Of a DNA stretch of 64,000 bases, positions 53,143 through 60,825 are shown in pieces. The stretch comes from Opitutaceae bacterium. GTDB taxonomy: Bacteria > Verrucomicrobiota > Verrucomicrobiia > Opitutales > Opitutaceae. The position numbers were made by a program, and so were the translations under genes. The stretch is taken from NCBI GenBank assembly GCA_016711225.1, contig JADJTK010000051.1, forward strand, positions 160,181-224,180. The letters are read 5' to 3'. The notes beneath the pieces were generated by a model. The model ran no database searches, was not told the origin of the DNA, and saw only the letters and a list, made by a program, of their open reading frames with translations. How positions within the stretch are numbered: the stretch's first letter is position 1; each line of letters opens with the position of its first letter.

Positions 53143-53578
53143 TTTTCGATTTTGGATTGCCGATTTGCGATTGGGGCGGGGGCGCAGTCGTCGGATCCTC
53201 GGCGAGGACGGCCGCGGCTGGCGGGGTGCGGCTACCGGTAAACCTGTGTCGGGGACGGTGGAGGACAGGCTTGCGCGGGAGCGGCGAATACTCACCGGCC
53301 CCCGCCAGCTTCTCCGGCTCACGTTCGCTGCAACCGGTCACAGACCGGGCCTACCCGCCCGCCCGCCCTACTGTAGGTCCGGTTTCCGACCGGATACCAG
53401 CGGCTCACGTCCGCGGAGGGCAAACGTCGCTTCGTCGGCGGACTGAGCAGGGAGGAAACCTGATGCTCAAGGACCGAAGGCCGTGGGGTGACCAAGCGAT
53501 CACCGGCTCCCGACTACGGGGACCGGTGATCTTCTCTGCCAAGCGGGACAGGACTCGCGCGAGGCCCGGGGCTGGCGC
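53143..53578. other. Non-coding gap with repeats between convergent genes
   Basis: 436 bases. 53141-53175 carries the AT-rich TTTTCGATTTTGGATT module, overlapping the uvrA stop. 53333-53397 holds the GTAGGTCCGGTT-type repeat in an inside-out order: ACCGGTCACAGACCGGGCC then GTAGGTCCGGTTTCCGACCGG's core hairpin at about 53374-53392. No gene and no terminator with T-run was seen. Confidence 0.6.
53333..53397. repeat. Intergenic repeat, type GTAGGTCCGGTC
   Basis: Contains CCGGTCACAGACCGG and, after a GCCC-rich spacer, GTAGGTCCGGTTTCCGACC (53373-53391). Both hairpins match the repeat at 9668-9753. The spacer of CCCGCCCG units separates CCTAC from GTAGG, so two repeat copies may meet here. Confidence 0.65.
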
Positions 53579-55226
53579 TCAGGCGGAGAGGCAGGCCTGG
53601 AGGTCGGCCTCCGCGGTCCCGGTGGGCATCAGGTTGAACTTCTCCACGAGCACCTTGACGATGTCGGGCGTGAGGAAGGCGGGCAGCGTGGGCCCCAGGC
53701 GGATGTCCCTGATCCCCAGGCTGAGCAGGCTGAGCAGAATACAGACAGCCTTCTGCTCGTACCAGCTCAGCACGAGCGAAAGGGGCAGGTCGTTGACCCC
53801 GCAGCCGAAGGCCTCGGCCAGGGCGGAGGCGATCTTGATGGCGCTGTAGGCGTCGTTGCATTGCCCGCAATCGAGCAGGCGCGGGATGCCCCCGATCTCG
53901 CCGAACTCGAGCTTGTTGAAACGGAACTTTCCGCACGCCAGGGTGAGGATGACGCAGTCGCTCGGCACCGCCTCGGCGAACTCGGTGTAGTAGTCGCGTC
54001 CCGGTGCGTGCGCCGTCGCAGCCGCCGATGAGGAAGAAATGCCGGATCGAGCCCGCCTTCACGGCGGCAATCACGGTGTCGGCCACGCCAAGCACGGCGT
54101 TGTGGGCGAAGCCGATGGTGATGCGTCGGCCGCTGTCGGCGGACTGGAAACCGGGGGCCTGCAGCGCGGCGGCGATGACCGGGGCGTAGTCGTGGTTGGC
54201 GATGTGCGCCACACCGGGCCAGGAGACCATGCCGCTGGTGAAGATGCGGGCGTCGTAGGTGCTGAGCGGGCGCTGGATACAGTTGGTCGTCATCAGGATC
54301 GCGCCGGGGAACGCGGTGAACTCCTTCTGCTGGTCCTGCCACGCACCGCCGTAGTTGCCGACAAGGTGCGGATACTTCTTAAGCTGGGGGTAGGCCAACG
54401 CCGGGAGCATCTCGCCGTGGGTGTAGATGTTGACCCCCTTGCCCTCGGTTTGGACCAGCAGGTCCTCGAGGTCCTTGAGATCGTGGCCGGAGACGAGGAT
54501 GCATTTGCCGGGGATCGGATCGATGCGCACCCGCGTCGGCTCAGGGTGGCCGTAGGCGCTGGTGTTGGCGCGGTCGAGCAGCTCCATGACTTCCAGGTTC
54601 ACGGTGCCGGCCTCCATGCACAGCGTGTAGAGGCTTTCGACGGAGCCATCCTGGGTGGCGATGGCCGCCAAGGCTTTGGCGATGAAGGCGTAGACCGTAT
54701 CGCTTTCAAAGCCGAGTACCTGGGCGTGCTGGGCGTAGGCGGCCATGCCCTTGACTCCGTAGAGTAGGAGTTCTTCGAGCGCGACGAGGTTGGCGTCGCG
54801 GCCGGTAGCGCGCGCGTCGATCGCGACGGCGAGACCGGCGCCGATATGGGCGGCCAGTCCGTGCCCGAAGTTTAGTGACAGCGCACCGGGCAGGGCCGCG
54901 TCGCCCGGGCCGGCGGCGCGTGCCGCATTGCGGTGCAACTGGCTGGCGCGCACGTGGAGGAGCAGGCCTTCCTCGATCTTCTCGTCGACCCGGGCCGGAT
55001 CGAAACTGACGTTGGTCACCGTGACAAAGAGCGCCTCGATGAGGAACCGGTCGATGGCGGCATCGCTACGGCCGAGCGCGCGGGCGGCGTGGGCGTACTG
55101 GGCTACTCCCTTGGAGACGTGGACCAGCAGGTCCTGCAAGGCGGCGACCTCGGCATCCTTGCCGCAGACGCCGGTGGCGGTGCAGGCCGTGGTACGATGA
55201 GTTTGTTCGCACTGAAAACAGAACAT
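53579..55226 (-). pseudogene. hcp: Hydroxylamine reductase / hybrid cluster protein Hcp, one frame break
   Basis: Hcp carries a [4Fe-4S] and a hybrid Fe-S-O cluster and acts on nitric oxide or hydroxylamine under anoxia. ATG 55226: MFCFQCEQTHRTTACTATGV gives cysteines at 3, 6, 15 and 21 (CX2CX8CX5C), the class I pattern. Downstream are YGVKGMAAYAQHAQVLG, GHDLKDLEDLL, NIYTHGEMLPA and LIGGCDGARTG. The frame changes near 54000, then continues VPSDCVILTLACGKFRFNK, LLDCGQCNDAYSAIKIA to the end. All cluster ligands are present across both frames, so the break may be a sequence error. An FNR-like promoter lies upstream. Confidence 0.82.
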
Positions 55227-55258
55227 GGTGGGTGGGTCGGTTGGTTGGGTAGGCCCGA

Positions 55259-55302
55259 CTTATACCATGGACGCTTGGAGGGTACCTTGATGCTGCTCAA
55301 GG
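55259..55302 (-). promoter_or_regulatory. FNR/CRP-family operator and -10 box for hcp
   Basis: On the minus strand CCTTGA-N6-TCAAGG (55302-55285) is a perfect 6-base palindrome containing TTGAG-CAGC-ATCAA, nine of ten bases of the FNR consensus. A -10 box TATAAG lies at 55264-55259. If transcription starts at 55252, the operator is centred at -41.5 and the -10 spans -12 to -7, exactly class II activator geometry. The leader would be 25 bases to the hcp ATG. Confidence 0.6.
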
Positions 55303-55460
55303 GAGGGCGGTGGTGGGTTCCGTGGACGGGATTCGTTGAGGGCACCTCACCCACAAAGCTCCGGCGTTAGGGCGCACCGGGCTAGCGGCGGCGGGAAAAT
55401 AATGCAGCCGTCACCGGCGCCTCCTTGCCTCGAAGGGGCGGGCATGGCTCAACTGCGGCC

Positions 55461-56642
55461 ATGATCTATCGTCGTTTCGGCCGCACCGAATTGCAGATGC
55501 CCGTGTTCACCTGCGGGGGCATGCGCTACCAGCACAAGTGGCAGGACGTGGCGCCTTCGGAGATTCCCGCTGAGGGTCAGGCCAACTTGGAGGCGTGCAT
55601 CGAGCGCGCTCTGGCGCTGGGCATCAACCATATCGAGACAGCCCGCGGCTACGGCACTTCCGAGATGCAGCTGGGGCGCATCCTGCCGCGGTTGCCTCGC
55701 GACAAGATGATGGTGCAGACCAAGGTGGCGCCCACGGCCGATCCGGCGGAGTTTCGCGCCACCTTCGAGAAGTCGATGGCCTACCTCGGGCTGGACCACG
55801 TGGAGTTGCTCTCTTTCCACGGGATCAATACCCAGGAACTGCTCGACTGGACGATCCGGCCCAACGGCTGCCTGGCCGAGGCGCGCAAGCTCCAGCGCGA
55901 GGGGCGGGTGAAGTTTGTCGGCTTTTCCACCCATGCCACCGCCGACATCATCTTGGCGGCGGTCGAGACGGGCGAGTTCGACTACGTGAACCTGCATTGG
56001 TACTTCGTGAACGAGCTGAACTGGGCCGCTGTGGCCGCCGCGCGGCGACACGACATGGGCGTGTTCATCATCAGCCCCAACGACAAGGGCGGGAAGCTCC
56101 AGGATCGCCCCCCGGTGATGGCCGGGCTCACCGCGCCGTTTACGCCGATGCAGTTCAACGACCTGTTCTGCTTCGCTCGGCCGGAGATCCACACGCTGAG
56201 CCTGGGAGTATCGAAGCCCTCCGATTTCGACGAACATGTTGCCATCCTGCCGCAGCTTGAGCGGGCCGCCGAGCTGGTGGCGCCGATCGAGGCGAAGTTG
56301 CGCGCCCGGATGGTCGAGGTGCTCGGCGCCGAATGGTGCGCACGCTGGAGCGAGGGGCTGCCGAACTACGTGGATGTGCCCGGCGAGATCAATGTGTCCG
56401 AGATCGCGCGGCTGTGGACCTACGGCCAGGGGCTCGACCTCGTGCCGTGGGCAAAGATGCGTTACAACCTGCTCGGCCAGGCCGACCACTGGTTCCCGGG
56501 GCAGAACGCGGCCCGTGTCGGCGACCTTGATCTCACCGCATCCGTTCAGCGGAGTCCGTTCGCCGCGAAGCTGGCGGCGTTGCTGCGCGAGGCGCATGCG
56601 GCCTACTACGAGGCGCCGGTCAAGCGCTTGAGCCAGAGCTGA
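55461..56642 (+). CDS. Aldo/keto reductase family protein
   Basis: 393 residues from ATG 55461 (MIYRRFGRTELQMP). An aldo/keto reductase barrel (about 1-290) with HIETARGYGTSE (Tyr64; the usual Asp is Glu59), MMVQTKV (Lys88) and ELLSFHGIN, so the catalytic set is near complete with one D-to-E change. The C-terminal 100 residues (WCARWSEGLPNYVDVPGEIN) replace the ferredoxin part that some relatives have; only two cysteines are close, so no Fe-S cluster is expected. The substrate is unknown. It is divergent from hcp. Confidence 0.85.
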   Translation: MIYRRFGRTELQMPVFTCGGMRYQHKWQDVAPSEIPAEGQANLEACIERALALGINHIETARGYGTSEMQLGRILPRLPRDKMMVQTKVAPTADPAEFRATFEKSMAYLGLDHVELLSFHGINTQELLDWTIRPNGCLAEARKLQREGRVKFVGFSTHATADIILAAVETGEFDYVNLHWYFVNELNWAAVAAARRHDMGVFIISPNDKGGKLQDRPPVMAGLTAPFTPMQFNDLFCFARPEIHTLSLGVSKPSDFDEHVAILPQLERAAELVAPIEAKLRARMVEVLGAEWCARWSEGLPNYVDVPGEINVSEIARLWTYGQGLDLVPWAKMRYNLLGQADHWFPGQNAARVGDLDLTASVQRSPFAAKLAALLREAHAAYYEAPVKRLSQS

Positions 56643-56651
56643 GTGAGGCGT

Positions 56652-56670
56652 GGGTCCGGTCTTTGACCGG
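56652..56670. repeat. Short CCGGTC hairpin downstream of the reductase
   Basis: CCGGTC-TTT-GACCGG (56656-56670) preceded by GGGT matches the first hairpin of the 9668-9753 repeat. It lies 10 bases after the reductase stop and may serve as a 3' stem, but no T-run follows. Confidence 0.6.
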
Positions 56671-56791
56671 ATCGCGGGGGAGCGCCGGCAATCAGGACCC
56701 GATCCGGGTGGCGGAGGCCGAATCGGAGAACCCGTTGGAGACTGGTCCTCCAGCCACGCGCTCCGCGGAAGGCGTGGGCAATCGAACCGTT

Positions 56792-56854
56792 CTGTAGGCC
56801 AGGGCGCCGACCTGGCCCATTCGGCAAAGGCCACGTCACCGCCGTGGCCTACAG
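56792..56854. repeat. Intergenic palindrome, type CTGTAGGC...GCCTACAG
   Basis: CTGTAGGCC (56792-56800) pairs perfectly with GGCCTACAG (56846-56854). Two inner hairpins (GGCCAGG...CCTGGCC and GGCCAC...GTGGCC) make a cloverleaf-like fold. It matches the repeat at 50063-50149. It lies between convergent genes. Confidence 0.8.
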
Positions 56855-56886
56855 GAATTCGGCGTGAATTTTGGCCACCACCCCGC

Positions 56887-58119
56887 CTACGGCACCAAGT
56901 CGAAGACCGGGACCTTGAGCTGCAGCAGGCGATCGCCCCGGCGAAACAGGTACTCGATGCTGTTGTCCTCGCGTAGTTGTTTTTCGAAGCGATCGAGGTT
57001 CCAGCGGTTGATCGGTTCGCCGTTGATACCCACGATGGCGTCGCCCGGCTCGATCTGGCGGGTGGTTGCGGGGGCGTCGGTGAGCACCTGGAGCACCCGC
57101 CACTCGGCGGGCAAGCGGGCGAAGCTCAGCCCGGTGCTGCGCAGTGCGGGCAGCTTCACGGCGGCGTCGCGCGCGGAGTCGATAATCACCAGCCCGCGGT
57201 GCTGGTCGAAGGTGATCGTATAGTGCCGCAAGATTTCCGCCCCGATGGTGGAGAGTTGGTCGGTGAGCATCACGCGTGGCTCGCGGATCTCGCAGGTGCC
57301 GAGGGCGAGGGTGTCGGCCAGGCGGCCGATCTGGCCGGGGGCGCTGCCCGAGAGAGTGGACACGACCGGGCCATTGCGCGGGCCGGCTTTGAAGGGCGGG
57401 TTGAGGCCGGTGGGGTTGAGCGTGAACGGCAGGTCGCTGCCGGAGTCGATCAACGCCAGGAAGGTGGCGTCGCCCAGCTCGACGTTGACGATCGGGCGGG
57501 TGCCCTGCTCGAGGGCGAAGGGTATCGCGATCCCTGGCACGGCGCGGGCCGGGAAACGCGGGGAGAGCACCACGCGCTGGCGCGGGTAGTCGAGGGTGAG
57601 CAGGACGTCGCGGAAAATGGGGAAACCGAGGATGCCGTCGACGGTGAGGCCGAGGTGATTGGAGAAATCGGTGAAGTCGTAGACGGCGGCCCGCAGGTTG
57701 GCGAAGGTCGCGGTGCCCAGTTCCAGCGAGGGCAGGGTGGTGCTTCCCAACAGCGTGGACCCACCGGCGGCGGAGATGATCTGCACGGGGGCGAGCCCCG
57801 CGGTGACGCGCAAGTCGGGCAAGTTCTCCGCGATGCGATCGGAGACGAGGGTGACCGAGGACCCGGTGTCGATGAGGAAGCGGTACGGGCCGAGGCCTCC
57901 CACGGTGCCCTCGACCAGGAGCAAATTGGAGACGCTACGGCCGGGCAGGGCGACCTGGCCGGGCTCGAGGCGGTCGCGGTCGAAGCGCAGGGTGGCGGGG
58001 CTGGCACAGCCGGTGAGCGCGGGCAGGGCGAGCGCCACGGCGAGCAGGGGGCGGAGCCGCCGGGTGAGGAGTCTCCGAATCCAGGTGACGGGAGGGTGCC
58101 GGGGCCGGCGCATGGTCAT
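56887..58119 (-). CDS. Retropepsin-like aspartyl protease lipoprotein with PDZ domain
   Basis: 410 residues from ATG 58119 overlapping the MFS stop. An N-terminal lipobox LPALTGC at about 34-40 predicts a lipoprotein. Two aspartyl-protease-like halves carry RFLIDTGSSVTLVS and FLALIDSGSDLPFTL, the D-T/S-G catalytic motif twice, so it is a single-chain enzyme with both aspartates. A C-terminal PDZ (about 330-400) has IEPGDAIVGINGEPINRW. It is probably a periplasmic protease or binding protein; the substrate is unknown. Confidence 0.82.
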   Translation of the reverse strand: MTMRRPRHPPVTWIRRLLTRRLRPLLAVALALPALTGCASPATLRFDRDRLEPGQVALPGRSVSNLLLVEGTVGGLGPYRFLIDTGSSVTLVSDRIAENLPDLRVTAGLAPVQIISAAGGSTLLGSTTLPSLELGTATFANLRAAVYDFTDFSNHLGLTVDGILGFPIFRDVLLTLDYPRQRVVLSPRFPARAVPGIAIPFALEQGTRPIVNVELGDATFLALIDSGSDLPFTLNPTGLNPPFKAGPRNGPVVSTLSGSAPGQIGRLADTLALGTCEIREPRVMLTDQLSTIGAEILRHYTITFDQHRGLVIIDSARDAAVKLPALRSTGLSFARLPAEWRVLQVLTDAPATTRQIEPGDAIVGINGEPINRWNLDRFEKQLREDNSIEYLFRRGDRLLQLKVPVFDLVP

Positions 58120-59438
58120 TTGACCGGTCGCGGCAGGGCGAAGCCCAGCGCCAGGGGGACCAGCAGCACCGCCGCGGCGGCGGCATAACTCGCCGTGGAG
58201 CCGAAGAAGCAATACACGGCGCCGGCGCACACCGGGCCGATGGCGCGGGCGAGCGAGCCGAGCGCGCGGTACAAGCCCATGAGCCGGCCCTGTTCATCCT
58301 CGGAGGCGTAGAGCGAGAGCAGGGCGGTGAGTGCGGCGTAGCAGAAGCCTGAGCCGATGGAGGCGAGGGCCAGGCTGCCGTAGATCGAGGCCGGGCTGTG
58401 GGCCACGGAGAGCCAGCCCATGCCGAGGCAGACCAACGAGAGCCCACTCAGGCCGGAGGCTTTCTCGCCGAAGCGCGGCACGAGCCGGCGCACGAGCAGT
58501 CCCTGGGTGAGGGTGGAGACGACGCCGATGAAGACGAAAAGCATCGTCAGCTGGCGCGGGGTGTACGCGAGGCGCTCGACGGCCAGGAAGCCGAGGGTGA
58601 GCTCCAGTCCGCTGAAGCCCAGGACGAAGAGGGCGTTGATGGCGATCACGCCGCGGATGGGAGCCGAGGGCAGCGAGAGCAGGGCGCGTAGCGGATGGCG
58701 GGGGCGCTCGGCGGCCGCCGCGGAGAGCCCAGGGGTGTAGGTTTCCGCAAAGCGGCGCCGCACCCAGACGAGGTTGATCAGGCTCAGACCGAAGGCGATG
58801 AGGGCGGGAACGGTGAACGGGTTCACCCCGAAGGCGGCCAGGCCCGGCCAGCGGTCGAGCAGGTTGAGGTGGGCGGCGATGCCGCCCAGGGCCGGGCCGG
58901 TGATGAACCCCAAGCCGAAGGCGGCGCCGATGGCCCCCATGCCGCGGGAGCGGTTCTCGCGCGAGGTAACGTCGCTCACGGCGGCGGTGGCCACCGAAAG
59001 GTTGCCGCTGGCGATGCCTGCGATGATACGGGAGACAACGAAGAGGGTGAAGGAACTGCTCAGCGCCCAGACGGCGTAGCTGGCGGCGGTGCCGGCGATG
59101 GTGAGCTGCAGCACCGGGCGGCGGCCCACGCGGTCGGAGCGCGCGCCCCAGATCGGTGAGAAGAGGAATTGGAGCAGCGAGTACAACGAGCCGATCACGC
59201 CGGCGAAGAGCACTGCGGTGTAGCTCTGGTTGAGGTGCCAGGTTTGCGCCAGGGCTTCGATGTGCTGCAGCAGCCAGCCGAGAATGCCGCCGCGGCCCTC
59301 GCGGCCGAGGTAGTACTCGAGCATCGCCGGGAAGAGCGGGAAGAAGATCGAGAAGCCGATGAGGTCGAGGTAGAGCGTGAGGAAGATCACGCCCAGCGAA
59401 GCCTTTTTCGGGCCGGTGGCAGTAGTGGTGGTAGGCAC
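58116..59438 (-). CDS. Major facilitator superfamily transporter, TetA-like
   Basis: 440 residues with about twelve membrane helices. The GARSDRVGRRPVLQL motif after helix 2 is MFS motif A, and RIIAGIASGNLSVATAAVSD is the motif of the drug:H+ antiporter (TetA-like) group. It starts LGVIFLTLYLDLIGFSIFFP, also typical of that group. It overlaps the downstream protease gene by 4 bases. The substrate is unknown. Confidence 0.88.
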   Translation of the reverse strand: MPTTTTATGPKKASLGVIFLTLYLDLIGFSIFFPLFPAMLEYYLGREGRGGILGWLLQHIEALAQTWHLNQSYTAVLFAGVIGSLYSLLQFLFSPIWGARSDRVGRRPVLQLTIAGTAASYAVWALSSSFTLFVVSRIIAGIASGNLSVATAAVSDVTSRENRSRGMGAIGAAFGLGFITGPALGGIAAHLNLLDRWPGLAAFGVNPFTVPALIAFGLSLINLVWVRRRFAETYTPGLSAAAAERPRHPLRALLSLPSAPIRGVIAINALFVLGFSGLELTLGFLAVERLAYTPRQLTMLFVFIGVVSTLTQGLLVRRLVPRFGEKASGLSGLSLVCLGMGWLSVAHSPASIYGSLALASIGSGFCYAALTALLSLYASEDEQGRLMGLYRALGSLARAIGPVCAGAVYCFFGSTASYAAAAAVLLVPLALGFALPRPVK

Positions 59439-59581
59439 GGGAGCAGGGGGATGAGACCGCGCCCGGGCCGGGAGAGCAAGAGGACTGTGATCAGCGATCG
59501 GCGGCCGGTGGGCCGGCTGCCAGAGATCCCGAGCCGTCTAGATCTCAGTGTTCGATCCTTGGGGCTTTGCGCTTAATGCGG

Positions 59582-60601
59582 CTAAGCAGGACGCCCGTCG
59601 TAGGGCTCTTGTTGCAGGACGGAGCGAATGGCGTCGTTGTTTTCCTCGACGGTGCGGTTGCCCTTGGGATGGGCGGCCGAGGTGAAGCTTGCGGCGGGAT
59701 AACCGCTGGCGGCGGGGCGGGCGTAGGCTTCGCGGCGGAGGTGGGCGAGGGGATTGTGGCCGAGGCGTTGCGCACGGGCGGCACGGAGCGCACCGAGGTC
59801 GATCTCGGCAACGACGATCTTCTCGCCGGGACCCGGATCGGCCTGCGCGAGGATGCGACCGTCGTAGTCCACGACCATGCTGCCGCCGGGCCAGGAGAAC
59901 GGGCCGTAGTGTTGCAGGCTCGCGCCCTGGTTGGCGGCGACGACGTAGGCGAGGTTCTCGAGCGCGCGGCAGCGGTTGACCACCGTCCACCAATCCATCG
60001 GCGGCGTGGCGCCCCACGGGTCCATGTAGGCGGAGACGCGGATGAGGACCTCGGCGCCGTTGAGCGTGAGCTCCCGGATGGTTTCGGGAAAGAGCCAGTC
60101 GTAGCAGATCGCGCAGCCGAGGTTGCCGAGTTCGGTCTTCGCGACCGGGAACAACTCCTCGGTGTAGCCTGGTACGTCGTGCGGGCTGGCGTGAACCTCC
60201 CACGGTATCCACGGGTTCACCTTGCGGTACTTCGTGAGGATGCCCTCGGGCCCGATGAGGCAGGTGGTGTTGAAAACGACACCGGGATACTTCGGGTCGA
60301 ATTCGATGAAGCTGCCGGTCTGGATGTAGATGCCGTGCTCCTTGGCCTTCGCGTGGTAGCGGGCGGTGTGCTCGTTGGGAATCTGTACGGCCAGCTTTTC
60401 GCGCAGTTCGTGCGCCGTGAGATAAACCGGAGCGGCGTGGGCGAACTCGGGAAACACCACGAGGCGCACGGGGAAGAACGGCCGGTAGCCCAGCACGGCG
60501 CCGTCGATCATCGCGAGCATGCGGTCGACGTGCGCGGCGATGCCCGAGCGATCGGTGGGATTGGGGAAGTCGGTCTGGCAGGCGGCGACGGCGTAGCGCA
60601 T
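59582..60601 (-). CDS. Nitrilase-superfamily amidohydrolase
   Basis: 339 residues from ATG 60601 (MRYAVAACQTDFPNP). The catalytic triad is visible: E52 in VVFPEFAH, K127 in TKYRKVNPW and C166 in AICYDWLFPE. The sequence around the Cys (GCAICYDWLFPETIRELTL) and the downstream NRCRALENLAYVVAANQG fit the aliphatic-amidase/carbamoylase-like branches. The C-terminal extension (about 280-339) is typical of the larger members. It acts on a C-N bond of an unidentified amide. It is a single gene. Confidence 0.87.
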   Translation of the reverse strand: MRYAVAACQTDFPNPTDRSGIAAHVDRMLAMIDGAVLGYRPFFPVRLVVFPEFAHAAPVYLTAHELREKLAVQIPNEHTARYHAKAKEHGIYIQTGSFIEFDPKYPGVVFNTTCLIGPEGILTKYRKVNPWIPWEVHASPHDVPGYTEELFPVAKTELGNLGCAICYDWLFPETIRELTLNGAEVLIRVSAYMDPWGATPPMDWWTVVNRCRALENLAYVVAANQGASLQHYGPFSWPGGSMVVDYDGRILAQADPGPGEKIVVAEIDLGALRAARAQRLGHNPLAHLRREAYARPAASGYPAASFTSAAHPKGNRTVEENNDAIRSVLQQEPYDGRPA

Positions 60602-60825
60602 GGGGGCGGGGGACCTAAGATAGGACTGAGAAGGCAGAAGACGGAAGGCGGACCGGAAGTGCCAAGTCACAAGGATCAAGTGACAAGAAGCGGTGGCGAC
60701 GGACCTAGGGCAGAAGGTAGAATGCAGCGTGCTGAAGGCGAAGGGCGGAGGCTGAACGGCTGCGCCGTCCAGCTACGGCGGAAGGTCGGAGGGCGGAACG
60801 GAAACCGTTCCGCTACGGAGCGAGG
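60602..60825. repeat. Gap with palindromic and low-complexity repeats
   Basis: 60640-60660 and 60706-60745 carry GGCAGAAG-type low-complexity modules. 60793-60813 is a perfect hairpin GCGGAACGG-AAA-CCGTTCCGC, the same stem as inside the YCF48-like gene at 46198-46219, followed by TACGG. ACGGC-TGC-GCCGT at about 60757-60769 is another small stem. Confidence 0.65.
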
